DNA from: Mesonia algae
GTDB lineage: Bacteria > Bacteroidota > Bacteroidia > Flavobacteriales > Flavobacteriaceae
Length of the DNA: 64,000 nucleotides
NCBI RefSeq assembly: GCF_003253545.1
Contig: NZ_QKYV01000006.1
Coordinates: 1-64,000, forward strand
Direction of reading: 5' to 3'
Part shown: positions 14,860 through 24,407 of the stretch, in pieces
Numbering within the stretch: the stretch's first letter is position 1
Layout: every line of letters begins with the position of its first letter
Program-made: the position numbers and the translations under genes
Notes under the pieces: generated by a model
Told to the model about the DNA's origin: nothing
What the model saw: the letters and a program-made list of their open reading frames with translations, nothing else
Databases searched by the model: none

Positions 14860-17800
14860 ATGAAAGCACATTTTACCTATTTAACTATTTTATGTTGGTT
14901 GTGTATGAGTATTCCCTATTTTGCGGTAGCACAAACAGCTATTCAGCCTACAGGAAATGGAAGCACTAGCTCACCTTATTTAATTTCTAAACTTTCAGAA
15001 CTTTATTGGATATCTCAGAATTCTTCTAGCTGGGATAAGCAATTTCAACAAACAGCAAATATTAACGCTTCTTCTAGTAGTAGTTGGGATGCTGGGCGCG
15101 GATGGACACCTATTGGTAATTCAGCAACAGGCTTTTCAGGAAGTTATGATGGAGGGTCGTTTAATATCTCTAATTTATCCTTTGATCGTCAGGATGTAGA
15201 TTTTACAGGTTTCTTTGGGGTCTTAACAGGAAATGCGTTGGTGACAGATGTCCACCTTATAAATGCTGATTTTAAAATGAGCCATACAACGAATGGTGAA
15301 GAAGGAGACTATGTAGGAATTTTAGCGGGTATTACCGATATGAATACCACTATAAACAATTGTACTACTTCTGGTGATGTTGAAGGCTACCGACAAGTAG
15401 GAGGGTTGGTAGGACAATTAAGGGGAAGTACCCACGTTACAAATTGTAATACGACTGTAAATGTAACTTCAAAACTTCCAAGAGCAGAAGACGGTGGTAG
15501 TAAGTGGTCGAACGCAGGAGGTTTAGCAGGGTCTACGGGAAGCGTTGTAAATGTTATAGTTTCTAATTGCCATACCTATGGAACCGTTACAGGAGAAAAT
15601 AGAAGTATAGGAGGTTTTATAGGCCATATCAATGAGGCTGGTTCATATACCAACTGTTATGCCAATGTAAATATAGATGCAACCAATAGCTACCAAGGAA
15701 GAGTAGGAGGTTTCGTAGGTCAAGTAGAAGGTACAGCAACACTCAAAAATTGTGTGGCCTTGGGTAATGTATCTGCAGCTGAAAATGCTTGGAATGCAGG
15801 GGTAGGAGCATTTGTGGGAAGAATGAGAGGCCAAGCTACTATTGAAAATGCGTATGCAAAAGGAAATGTAAGTCAGACAGGTTCCACGCAATTAGGAGGT
15901 TTTGCAGGAGATATTCTTTCAAGTAATCAAATTACTAACTCTTATACTACCGCTAATGTTACCAACGGAAATGCATTCATAGGAGAGAATGGAAATAATA
16001 GCTATACAAACGTTATCAATAGTTTTTGGAATACTGATACTGCAAATACTACAACTTCTCAGGGTGGTTCTGGCAAAACATCAGAAGAGCTAAAATTAGC
16101 GACTACGTATTTAGAAACTGACTGGGATTTTTTGCTTGCAGATGCAGCTTGGGCGATAAATACAAACGTGAATGATGGTTTTCCTTTCTTAAGGTTTGAA
16201 AACGAAACACCTTCTTATATCTGGTTAGCTGAAAATTTGAATAACGATTTTGAAAATCCAGCAAACTGGAGCGAAAATACGACACCTACTTCCTCGAATG
16301 TTATTATTCCATCTTTAGGTGCTTCTAACAGTTTAAAGCCTATTATATCTGAGGATATCATCATTACCAATTTAACTCTAGAAACTTCGACTTCAAGACT
16401 GGAGGTAGATGCACAAGCTTCTTTAAGCCTTACTCAAGATCTCGTTAATAACGGAATAATCACCTTTAAAAGTAATCAGTTAGGAGATAGCTATTTTGGT
16501 GAATTTTCAGGAAATATTACAGGAATAGGAAGTGTGGTATCGGAAAAATATTACCCGAACAAAAGAGCCTTTAGGATGGTGACAAGTTCCTTAAACACCA
16601 CCTCTACTATTTATGATAATTGGCAAAATGAAGGTTTAAATACTTCAGGAATAGGTACCCACATTACAGGGTCTACTAGTGGAGCTAATGGTTTTGATGC
16701 AACCCTTACTGGAAATGCTTCTATGTTTTATTTTAATAATGGCTGGCAAGCTATCAGCAACACCAATATGAACACCCTTACGGCTGGAGAACCATACCGC
16801 TTAATGATTCGTGGGGATAGAAATGTAGATTTAACCAATAATACATCTTCGAGTAGTACTACCCTGATCACAGAAGGAAACTTGTTTTATGGTGCGACTA
16901 CTTATAATCCAATTACGGCAACAACGGGAGGGAAGCATTTTAGCTTTATTGGAAATCCTTTCCAGTCGAAGATAGATATTTCAGCACTAACTCAGGCTAA
17001 TAGTACAAATTATAGTACTAATTTCTACTATGCATGGGATCCTATGATTAATTCTAGAGGGGGATTTGTTACCATAGATTTAAGTGACGGAAGCAATGTT
17101 CAAAGCTCATCTATGAATCAAATTATAGAACCAGGACAGGCATTTTTCTTAGAAGCTTTATCTGCTACACCTAGTATTTCTATCCTAGAAAATGTAAAAA
17201 CCATCACTACAGTTCCAAGAAATTCATCTAACAGCTCTATAGCTAATCATTTGAAATTGCAATTATTAAATAATCAAAGTGAAGTGATTGACGGGATTGG
17301 GATTCGGTTTTCTGAGGGGGCCAATAACAATATAGATCTATATGATGCTGCTAAAATGGGTAATTTAGATGAGAACTTGGCATTACTTTCTAACAATCAA
17401 TTACTAAGTATAGAGGAAAGAACCCTGCCTGAACAGACGGAATTGATTCCGATTTTCACCAATAATTGGAGAGCCTCTACCTATAGTTTCTCTTTAACAA
17501 CTGAAGGCTTGACAGATCAAGATATATTTATAGTGGATCATTATTTAAATACCGAGACTTTATTAAATCAGGATTATGTTTTTCAAATTAATTCTAATGA
17601 TACCAACTCATCTTCAGACTATCGTTTTTCTTTGAAAATATCTTCAGCTAATTTGGATTCTGCTCGATTAGATAATAACTCACCTATGATTTATCCTAAT
17701 CCTGTACAATCTCAAGTGATGGTCCAGTTACCCAATGATTCTTATACCAACTCAACATTAGAAGTTTGGAATGTATTGGGAAAAGTAGTAGTCAACACTA

Positions 17801-17919
17801 CGATCGGTACACAGAATCTTTTCACTCTAGATGTAGAACATTTAGCAAGTGGTATTTACGTTTTAAAAATAAGCAACCCAGCAGGAGTAACTCATCAAAC
17901 TAAATTAATAAAAGAATAA
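14860..17919 (+). CDS. GLUG-repeat surface protein with T9SS sorting domain
   Basis: This 1019-residue exported protein has a signal peptide (MKAHFTYLTILCWLCMSIPYFAVAQ). Residues about 90-385 hold tandem GLUG-type repeats (GGLVGQLRGS, GGFIGHINE, GGFVGQVEG, GAFVGRMRGQ, GGFAGDI, each preceded by a NCxT..GNV strand), which form a right-handed beta-helix in adhesins and IgA-peptidase-like proteins. A middle region of beta-rich repeats follows, then a type A T9SS C-terminal sorting domain (about 945-1019) starting YPNPVQSQVMVQLP and ending SGIYVLKIS...TKLIKE. It is probably delivered to the cell surface by PorU-type processing. The PID-CTERM-like gene follows 10 nt downstream. Confidence 0.85.
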   Translation: MKAHFTYLTILCWLCMSIPYFAVAQTAIQPTGNGSTSSPYLISKLSELYWISQNSSSWDKQFQQTANINASSSSSWDAGRGWTPIGNSATGFSGSYDGGSFNISNLSFDRQDVDFTGFFGVLTGNALVTDVHLINADFKMSHTTNGEEGDYVGILAGITDMNTTINNCTTSGDVEGYRQVGGLVGQLRGSTHVTNCNTTVNVTSKLPRAEDGGSKWSNAGGLAGSTGSVVNVIVSNCHTYGTVTGENRSIGGFIGHINEAGSYTNCYANVNIDATNSYQGRVGGFVGQVEGTATLKNCVALGNVSAAENAWNAGVGAFVGRMRGQATIENAYAKGNVSQTGSTQLGGFAGDILSSNQITNSYTTANVTNGNAFIGENGNNSYTNVINSFWNTDTANTTTSQGGSGKTSEELKLATTYLETDWDFLLADAAWAINTNVNDGFPFLRFENETPSYIWLAENLNNDFENPANWSENTTPTSSNVIIPSLGASNSLKPIISEDIIITNLTLETSTSRLEVDAQASLSLTQDLVNNGIITFKSNQLGDSYFGEFSGNITGIGSVVSEKYYPNKRAFRMVTSSLNTTSTIYDNWQNEGLNTSGIGTHITGSTSGANGFDATLTGNASMFYFNNGWQAISNTNMNTLTAGEPYRLMIRGDRNVDLTNNTSSSSTTLITEGNLFYGATTYNPITATTGGKHFSFIGNPFQSKIDISALTQANSTNYSTNFYYAWDPMINSRGGFVTIDLSDGSNVQSSSMNQIIEPGQAFFLEALSATPSISILENVKTITTVPRNSSNSSIANHLKLQLLNNQSEVIDGIGIRFSEGANNNIDLYDAAKMGNLDENLALLSNNQLLSIEERTLPEQTELIPIFTNNWRASTYSFSLTTEGLTDQDIFIVDHYLNTETLLNQDYVFQINSNDTNSSSDYRFSLKISSANLDSARLDNNSPMIYPNPVQSQVMVQLPNDSYTNSTLEVWNVLGKVVVNTTIGTQNLFTLDVEHLASGIYVLKISNPAGVTHQTKLIKE

Positions 17920-17929
17920 ATTCATAACA

Positions 17930-18130
17930 ATGAAAAAAATATATAGACAGTTAATCATTTTAAGTCTTATTATACTAAGTGCGCCATATATAAGTGCTCA
18001 AGGAATAGATGATGCTTTTGGTTTCCCTGACACCAATGTAGAAGATGTACCCGCAGCACCCATTGATATATTTGTTTACATTGGGGTAGCGGCAGCTGCT
18101 TGCTTGGGTATTCGAAAAGTAAAAAATTAA
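17930..18130 (+). CDS. Small exported protein with PID-CTERM-like sorting tail
   Basis: The protein has 66 residues: a signal peptide (IILSLIILSAPYISAQ), a short acidic linker with VEDVPAAPID, one transmembrane helix (IFVYIGVAAAACLGI), then RKVKN. The PID motif followed by a hydrophobic helix and a basic end matches the tripartite C-terminal signals of Bacteroidota small proteins described as PID-CTERM, analogous to PEP-CTERM/exosortase substrates. The gene lies 10 nt after the adhesin gene and is followed by a terminator, so the two form an operon. What the short mature segment does is unknown. Confidence 0.7.
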   Translation: MKKIYRQLIILSLIILSAPYISAQGIDDAFGFPDTNVEDVPAAPIDIFVYIGVAAAACLGIRKVKN

Positions 18131-18148
18131 AAAAGCACATCTCTGCAA

Positions 18149-18186
18149 AAAAAACCTCGGTAATCTTTACTCAGGTTTTTTTTGCG
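18149..18186 (+). terminator. Rho-independent terminator after the adhesin operon
   Basis: Stem AAAACCT/AGGTTTT with an inner GGTAA/TTACT pairing (one G-T wobble), followed by an uninterrupted T-run (TTTTTTTT). Confidence 0.75.
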
Positions 18187-18285
18187 TGATTCCACCAAGA
18201 GATACTGATTTGACTATATTTTTAATCTAGCTGAAATTTTTTTAATCTACGATAATTACAATATAGAAATAGAAAGCTGACTCAG

Positions 18286-18441
18286 TTGAATGAAAACGCT
18301 CCTCTTATCAAAAGCGTGATTTGCGGTTATCGCATAGAAGAAATTGAAGAGCCCTTAACACAGCAAGTACGTTTTTTAGATAAATTAGTAGACGAATTGG
18401 CTCGAGGCCGAAAGATGGAAAAGATTTTACGTAAAGAATAA
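18286..18441 (+). pseudogene. Short coding remnant, unidentified
   Basis: The frame is open from 18256 to a TAA at 18439-18441; the only candidate start is a TTG at 18286. It reads in part [20 protein letters not shown] and then [20 protein letters not shown], with a strongly coding-like helical pattern and a basic end. This looks like the last ~50 residues of a larger protein whose front is missing. No family recognised. It lies between the adhesin terminator and a repeat block. Confidence 0.35.
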
Positions 18442-18529
18442 AATTCTTTTAATTTCTTTATTCCAAGACCTCATCTAGAAACTGCTGGAGTTAAATAATT
18501 TATTCCGGTGAGTTTCCTCCTTTTGGAAA

Positions 18530-19330
18530 TATTTAAGCTGAAGTAAAGTGAAAGAGTAAAATGAATAAATCATTTATGTAATTTCTATTTAATAATTAAA
18601 AACTTATTTCTATGTATCTTATTAATTAATCAAAGAAAAGATCTTTCACTTCACTACGTTTTGCTCTAGATGACAGGTTCTTTTCTGTCTGTCATTTCGA
18701 TGGACGAAGGACTGAGAAATCTGTTTAAATAGGAGTTAGAGTTTTTAATGAAGGTATTTCATTTTGTTTCTCTCCACTCTGCATGACAGTCGTTGGTATT
18801 ATTCCGATAGTGTTAAAAATAGTATAGAGAAGTATATCTAAATTCCTCGAGCAAGATGCCGCAAGCTTTCAAAGGATAGTTTTTGCTGCTATTAAAGTAA
18901 TTCGAATTTTCCTTAGAAAGAGCACTGACCTACTTTTCATGAACGTCGTAAAATCAAGAAAAAGCTTAGCGTTGGAAGGAGAGGATAGCCTAGCGAAGCG
19001 GTTTGTTATCCGCAGGTCAAAGCTTTTTAACAGATTTTCAAGTTCAGGAAAATCAGTCTAGATTTTTGCTTCTTTTTAGCAATGAAAAAGAAGAAATGTT
19101 TCATCAAAAAGAAGATTTTCAATAGCTACCTGTGAACTTTCTTCATCAATTTGTATTACCTAAAAAACACCTCTTCGCTAGAAGATGCACGAACTCCAAT
19201 AAAATAGCAAAGCGTGAGCTATATAAACCCGTCCGACCGTTATGGGCAGGAGTCTAGGCTTACGAATCTTCCTCTAAATATTATTAACTCACTTAGCTAT
19301 TTCTAAGCTTTAACTCATATCGTCATGCTA
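18530..19330. repeat. Intergenic block of dispersed repeats
   Basis: There is no gene here. REP-like units lie at about 18633-18675, 18687-18721 and 18755-18790. A roughly 180-bp element (18911-19088; contains CTGACCTACTTTTCATGA and GCGAAGCGGTTTGTTATCC) recurs almost unchanged at 63422-63606 and, inverted and shorter, at 28566-28690. A fragment of another family (TCTAGGCTTACGAATC) lies at about 19250. Confidence 0.6.
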
Positions 19331-19426
19331 AATTTATTTTAACATCTCATCCTTTTTAAATTCACGCCGAACCTGACCAAATTAAATAGTACCTCAGTTT
19401 TTTTAACCTAATAATAAATTTTTAAA

Positions 19427-20170
19427 TTAGTCCTTTAATCGAAATACTTTTTCAATTTTAGCTGGATGTAATTCTTTGTCATTGAGAGAAATACTACCCA
19501 TGAGAACATCTTCTTTATAGTAATGAATACAAGAGGAAACGATAACTAAGCAAGGCGATGTAAGCGGAAGAGTAGTAAAGGTTTGTGATGCTAATGGATC
19601 ATCAAAGAAAGTGACGTTAATTTTAAATACTTCTTCGTGTAAAGGCTTATAGGTGTTTTGTTCATAAGTACTCACCAAATAACATATCTCAGCACGATGA
19701 TCGGGAGAAAGCCAGTGAATTTGAGTTTTGGGATTCAAGTTTCCAGTTTCAATCAAAATTTCTTGAGAAGGAGTAAGCGTACAATTAACCATAAGTCTGC
19801 AATACTCCGTAAATAAACTCGATAGGTTAAATTCAAATCCGTTCAATAAAGAGAAATCTCCTTTGCATAAATCTTTTTTTCCTTTAGAAATTTCGGTATT
19901 GCTTAGCATAGCTTGATAAATAGTTTTTCGAAAGCGATTAAACATTTGATGGTCATAATAGGTAAGGAATAGCCTGCGTAAACTTACACTTAGAGCTTTG
20001 GTAGTCCGAGAAGCAGTACCAAAATCTGAAGCCGATAATTTTGTCTGCTTGGTTTGCTTTACTCCGTTTTTTCCTGGTTTCGCTTGTAGAATGGTTTTTC
20101 CGTTTACTTGTCTAAATACCAAATTTCCCAATCCGCCAACGATTCGGTTATGTTTATCTAATTGAGCCAT
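19427..20170 (-). CDS. Unknown protein of a flavobacterial family (GNLVFRQVNGKTI type)
   Basis: This 247-residue protein has no signal peptide and no membrane segment. The N-terminus (IVGGLGNLVFRQVNGKTI, then LQAKPGKNGVKQT) looks like a conserved small-family opening seen in other Bacteroidota proteins: a Gly-rich strand followed by a Lys/Thr-rich stretch and SASDFG. The rest is mixed strand and helix (YYDHQMFNRFRKTIYQAML; IQKVFRLKD-like end). I do not know its function. It is monocistronic and convergent with the repeat block; 20171-20676 upstream holds no gene or clear repeat. Confidence 0.55.
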   Translation of the reverse strand: MAQLDKHNRIVGGLGNLVFRQVNGKTILQAKPGKNGVKQTKQTKLSASDFGTASRTTKALSVSLRRLFLTYYDHQMFNRFRKTIYQAMLSNTEISKGKKDLCKGDFSLLNGFEFNLSSLFTEYCRLMVNCTLTPSQEILIETGNLNPKTQIHWLSPDHRAEICYLVSTYEQNTYKPLHEEVFKINVTFFDDPLASQTFTTLPLTSPCLVIVSSCIHYYKEDVLMGSISLNDKELHPAKIEKVFRLKD

Positions 20171-20676
20171 CGCTTATATCTTATTAAATTTAACAATCAA
20201 ATGTGTATATCAAAGAGTAATACCTTATTGTTTACATTATGTAAGCACACTTTTTGTATAAAAGTGTGTATTGAGTGTGGACTCGATGTGGTTTGGGTGT
20301 GTATTCTATTTATCTGAAACCTAACTTTAAATCCGTTCAATTCTCAAGCAAAAAAGGCTTTAACTTTGATAATCTGGTAGTAAGATACTAAAAAAATACT
20401 TTATAATGTTTTTAAAAGAAGGGGGTAAGTTGCTGTTTTTTATGTGATTATAGTGTAAGCTTGTAGAAGAGGCTTTCTAAAAATAAATATAAGGCAGGTG
20501 AAGTTTTCCTGGGTTTCCCTTTTCACTGTATATTTTATAGGTTAAGTAATAACTTCAACACACACTTAAAATACCCACTTGGAAGGGATATCATGCAGGT
20601 ATACCAAGATTAAGGTAGTTATTTATAGAAATAATTTTATTTTAGCCTTTTAATTTAAATTTATAACATAGATTTT

Positions 20677-20853
20677 ATGAAAGAACTTATCGAAAACATC
20701 CAAAGTACTTACGAAGCGTTTGAAAACGATGCTAATCAACAATTAGAAAGCGGAAATAAAGCAGCTGGTACTAGAGCTAGAAAATCATCTTTAGCACTTG
20801 AAAAATTGTTAAAAGAATTCCGTAAAGTTTCTATTGCAGAAGCTAAGAAATAA
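20677..20853 (+). CDS. Histone H1-like DNA-associated protein
   Basis: The protein has 58 residues (MKELIENIQSTYEAFENDAN and then KAAGTRARKSSLALEKLLKE). It is a single helical hairpin with a basic Arg/Lys patch around AGTRARKSS. This matches the short histone H1-like proteins (Hc1-like) that are near-universal in Flavobacteriaceae. It probably binds DNA and contributes to nucleoid organisation. It is a monocistronic gene with its own strong terminator right after the stop. Confidence 0.85.
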   Translation: MKELIENIQSTYEAFENDANQQLESGNKAAGTRARKSSLALEKLLKEFRKVSIAEAKK

Positions 20854-20859
20854 TAAAAT

Positions 20860-20890
20860 TTATCCCCTCCACCGAGGGGATTCTTTTTTT
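20860..20890 (+). terminator. Rho-independent terminator of the histone H1-like gene
   Basis: ATCCCCTC-CACC-GAGGGGAT forms a perfect 8-bp GC-rich stem with a 4-nt loop, followed by TCTTTTTTT. Confidence 0.88.
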
Positions 20891-20954
20891 AGCAGTTCTA
20901 TTACTGATTTTAAAAAGCTAACTGAAATTATATAAAGTTGCTTTTTATCGCTTT

Positions 20955-22829
20955 TTAGCGGAATTCTAAAATGTGGGGTTCTCGGTAATCGTATTCATCT
21001 AACCTAAAAAGATTATCGTAATTCCCATTAAAACGCATTATATTTTGTCCTTCGCCAGGAATATTGGGGAAAAACGAAAAGGATAATTTTATATTTTCAA
21101 ATACAAAATAATCATTGCTTATCAAGAAGCCAAATCCCACCCGGGTATAGGAATCATTCTTAAAGAAGGGATCGGGTTCTTCTCCAATAAATCCTACATC
21201 AAAAGCTATAAACGGACTCATACGAAAACCTAGCCAACTAAAAGGAACATAAGACTGGGTTTGAAAATTAAAAACAAATTTTCGAGTTCCGCGTATGCGC
21301 TGAGTATCAAAACCATAAATACCATCATAGCCACTCAAATCTAACCGGTCTTTAATAATTTCTTTGCGGTTAATTCCCACCGTCATATTAGTTTTTACAA
21401 ACTGACGTAAATACCAGTGTCCTAAAGTAAAGACAGGGGTAAAATAAGTGCTTTGTACTTTAAATAAAGACTGACTAGCCTGGCCTCCTTTAAAGTAACT
21501 TCCATATTGTAGGTTAGCAGCAAGGTAGCCAAAGTCGCTAAAATAATTGGTAAGGGTTAAATCGGTACCTATATATAAGTTGTTTTCACCGTTTTGAGAT
21601 TGCACTCCCGCGTGAAGAAAATAGCTGTGACCTACACCAATATCCTCAATATCTCCATTTCTAAAAATATACCGATCTCTTAGGTAGTTAACTTGACGAA
21701 TTCCGGCAGAGCCTAATTTTATATTTTGGTTGGAAAAAAAAGCAACAGAATCTATATTTTTACTAGGCTTTTCTAAAAATTCGGTTTGGGCATATCTTGC
21801 CGCTAGGATAAAATTTGTGGGAAGATCTCCTTTTTCTGTCCGGTTGGCTAAAGGAATAGCATAGCCTCCCCAAATATTATGACCTTGGGTTTTAATGGGG
21901 GTTCTATTTATGCTATCACCACTTTCTTGATAAAAATCTTCATAACTATGCTTTTTCTGTAAACTAACTTCTCCAGCCCATCGCGTATAGGGCGAATAGA
22001 AACTTCGGTTTAACCGAATGATGTTGAGGTAAGATTGATCGGTTTCTACATCTCTAGAGATTTCTGCATTGATATAAGAATTGTAAATGTTTCGTACTTT
22101 ATAGCCTAAGGTAAACCCTATATTTTCGCTGTTTTCAAAATCTTTTTTATAAGCAGTGGAATATTGATGACCCGTACCAAAAAAATTATATTCTCGAAGC
22201 CTAATTTCTCCATCATTTGCAGAAATATCTCCGTCCACTCCCAAACTCCAACTATCTAGCACATAAATATAAAGATCTATGGAGTCGGAGGAAGGTGTAA
22301 TTTCCTGGGGTTGTATAAGCGCTCGTCTTATAAAATTTCTTCTTCTCAATAAGCGTTCTGATTCTAAAACCACAAGCGAATCTAGCGGGGTATTTTCTTT
22401 TAATAGAGTTAAACCGCGTACCGTAAAATTTTTAGTTTTTGCGTGGAGAGAATTTCCAAGGCGGTCCAACCTTTTAATGGGCTTTACGGTGGTGTCTTTT
22501 TCGCTATAACCAAAGGGGTCATAGGTGGTGATGTTTATTTTTCTAATGATCTTTCCTTGATGTTTGAGGAAATTACGCTTGAGTTGTTGCTCAATTTGCT
22601 GGTTAGCTTTTTTTTCATCAGCAGGATTTACCGGCTCTAACATCAATTGATACAGTAGTTTCGAAAACATACTGCGTTTGGAGGTCGTTTCTAGTTTTTT
22701 ATAAAAGACTGCGCTCTTTTGTTGCTGAATAGAATCTCTACTACCTATAGTAGATAGACTGTCTTTCTTTTGAGCAAATAAAGAAAAAGACACACAAAAG
22801 ACGCACCATAAAACTATGCCGTACTTCAA
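20955..22829 (-). CDS. Outer-membrane POTRA/beta-barrel protein (BamA/Omp85-like)
   Basis: This 624-residue protein has a signal peptide (MKYGIVLWCVFCVSFSLFAQ). Residues about 90-190 resemble a POTRA domain: KIIRKINITTYDPFG strand, TVRGLTLLKENTPLD helix, LLRRRNFIRRALI helix and a closing strand IDLYIYVLDSW. The remaining 430 residues are a series of amphipathic strands (YLAANLQYGSYFKGG, VFENIKLSFSFFPNI) consistent with a 16-strand-type barrel. It is shorter than BamA (one POTRA instead of five), so it is probably a dedicated Omp85-like protein rather than the essential assembly factor. The ATG at 22829 sits about 135 nt from the divergent MBOAT gene. Confidence 0.72.
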   Translation of the reverse strand: MKYGIVLWCVFCVSFSLFAQKKDSLSTIGSRDSIQQQKSAVFYKKLETTSKRSMFSKLLYQLMLEPVNPADEKKANQQIEQQLKRNFLKHQGKIIRKINITTYDPFGYSEKDTTVKPIKRLDRLGNSLHAKTKNFTVRGLTLLKENTPLDSLVVLESERLLRRRNFIRRALIQPQEITPSSDSIDLYIYVLDSWSLGVDGDISANDGEIRLREYNFFGTGHQYSTAYKKDFENSENIGFTLGYKVRNIYNSYINAEISRDVETDQSYLNIIRLNRSFYSPYTRWAGEVSLQKKHSYEDFYQESGDSINRTPIKTQGHNIWGGYAIPLANRTEKGDLPTNFILAARYAQTEFLEKPSKNIDSVAFFSNQNIKLGSAGIRQVNYLRDRYIFRNGDIEDIGVGHSYFLHAGVQSQNGENNLYIGTDLTLTNYFSDFGYLAANLQYGSYFKGGQASQSLFKVQSTYFTPVFTLGHWYLRQFVKTNMTVGINRKEIIKDRLDLSGYDGIYGFDTQRIRGTRKFVFNFQTQSYVPFSWLGFRMSPFIAFDVGFIGEEPDPFFKNDSYTRVGFGFLISNDYFVFENIKLSFSFFPNIPGEGQNIMRFNGNYDNLFRLDEYDYREPHILEFR

Positions 22830-22933
22830 ATTACTCCGTTATCAGTGAATAGAACAAACATAGTTATTTTTACTGAATAGGTACTCTTTTATAACTATAA
22901 GCTGGTAAGCATATATTTTTAGAAAAAATATAT

Positions 22934-22941
22934 TAGTTTTG
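22934..22941 (+). promoter_or_regulatory. Probable -7 box of the MBOAT gene
   Basis: TAGTTTTG fits TAnnTTTG and lies 22 nt before the ATG at 22964. No clear -33 element was found. Confidence 0.4.
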
Positions 22942-22963
22942 AGTGGTTCTTTTAAACTATTAC

Positions 22964-24393
22964 ATGCTTTTTAATTCCATAGATTTTGCTATTTTCTTAC
23001 CCATTGTTTTTGCGATTTATTGGGGGTTAAAAAAACATTTAAAGGCTCAAAATTTCTTTATTGCTGTAGCTAGTTATGTGTTTATGGTATGTGGGATTGG
23101 CGTTTTCTTTTTCTGATTCTTTTTAGCACAGTTGTAGATTATACTATGGGACTGTATATAGACAAAAGTAAATCAAAGCAAAATCGAAAGTTTTTTTTAT
23201 GGATTAGTATTTTGATTAACCTTGGTTTTTTAGGTTATTTTAAATATTCCAATTTTTTCTTAGAAAGCTTTGTAGATGCATTTACTTTCTTTGGGCAAGA
23301 TGTAAGATTTAGAGGATTAGAAATTGTACTTCCTGTAGGAATTAGCTTTTATACTTTTCAGACCTTAAGTTATACCATAGATGTATACCGGAAAAAGCTT
23401 ACACCTACTAGAGATTTTATAGCTTTTAGTGCGTTTGTAAGTTTTTTTCCTCAATTGGTGGCAGGACCTATCGAGCGGGCTACACATTTATTACCGCAAT
23501 TTTATTCTAAAAGAAAGTTTAAATATCGTCAAGCAAGAGATGGATTATATCTCATCATTTGGGGGCTTTTTAAAAAAATAGTGATAGCTGATAACTGTGC
23601 CCAATATGCTAATGATATTTTTGAGAATTATGATGATTATTCTTCACCAACTTTAATTTTAGGAGCTGTTTATTTCGCTTTTCAAATTTATGGTGATTTT
23701 TCAGGTTATTCTGATATAGCTATTGGAACCTCCAGGCTTTTTGGGTTTGATTTGATGCGAAACTTTGCTTATCCTTATTTTTCTCGTGATATAGCCGAAT
23801 TTTGGCGTAGGTGGCATATCTCGCTCTCTACTTGGTTTCGTGATTATCTATATATTCCTTTAGGTGGAAGTAGAGGGGGGACGTGGATGAAAGTACGCAA
23901 CACTTTTATTATATTTTTGGTAAGCGGTTTTTGGCATGGGGCTAATTGGACATTTATAGTTTGGGGAGCATTAAATGCTATTTATTTTTTACCCCTAATG
24001 TTAAGAGGGAAAAATAGAAATCACATAGATATTATAGGAGAAAATAAAGTTTTTCCCTCAATCAAGGAGTTTTATAATATCACCGTCACTTTTATGATGA
24101 CTGCTTTTGCTTGGATTTTTTTTAGAGCAAATTCTGTTACTCATGATTTTCTCTATATAGAAGAACTGTTTACTTTTAAATTTAAAGTAGATCGTTTGGT
24201 AATTGAACGTTTTCCTTTTGAGATACTTCCATTAATAGGTTTACTTATTTGTATGGAGTGGTTTTCTAGAAATAGAGAACATCCTTTAAAGAATTCTAAT
24301 ATAGCCTACATAAAGGCTGTATTTTTAGTTTTGATGATTTTAATTTTTGGAAGCTTTTCAGAAATGCAAGAATTTATTTATTTTCAATTTTAA
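22964..24393 (+). pseudogene. MBOAT-family O-acyltransferase (AlgI/DltB-like), apparent frameshift
   Basis: Frame 1 from ATG 22964 reads MLFNSIDFAIFLPIVFAIYW through VASYVF, the classic start of flavobacterial AlgI-like MBOATs, then ends at TGA 23114. Frame 2, open from 23089 (MWDWRFLFLILFSTVVDYTMG), carries the rest to 24393. The family expects VASYVFYGxWDWRF; adding one T to the TTT at 23081-23083 gives VASYVFYGMWDWRF. All later motifs are intact: the IAEFWRRWHISLSTWFRDYL block, GFWHGANWTFIVWG with the catalytic His, and about ten membrane helices. The enzyme transfers acyl groups across the membrane to a polysaccharide. The break is either a real mutation or a homopolymer sequencing error. 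Confidence 0.82.
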
Positions 24394-24407
24394 ATCACAA
24401 TAAGTAG

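Noticed and set aside
22279-22640. Plus-strand ORFs inside the POTRA/barrel gene
   Set aside because: They are antisense shadows of a well-formed gene.
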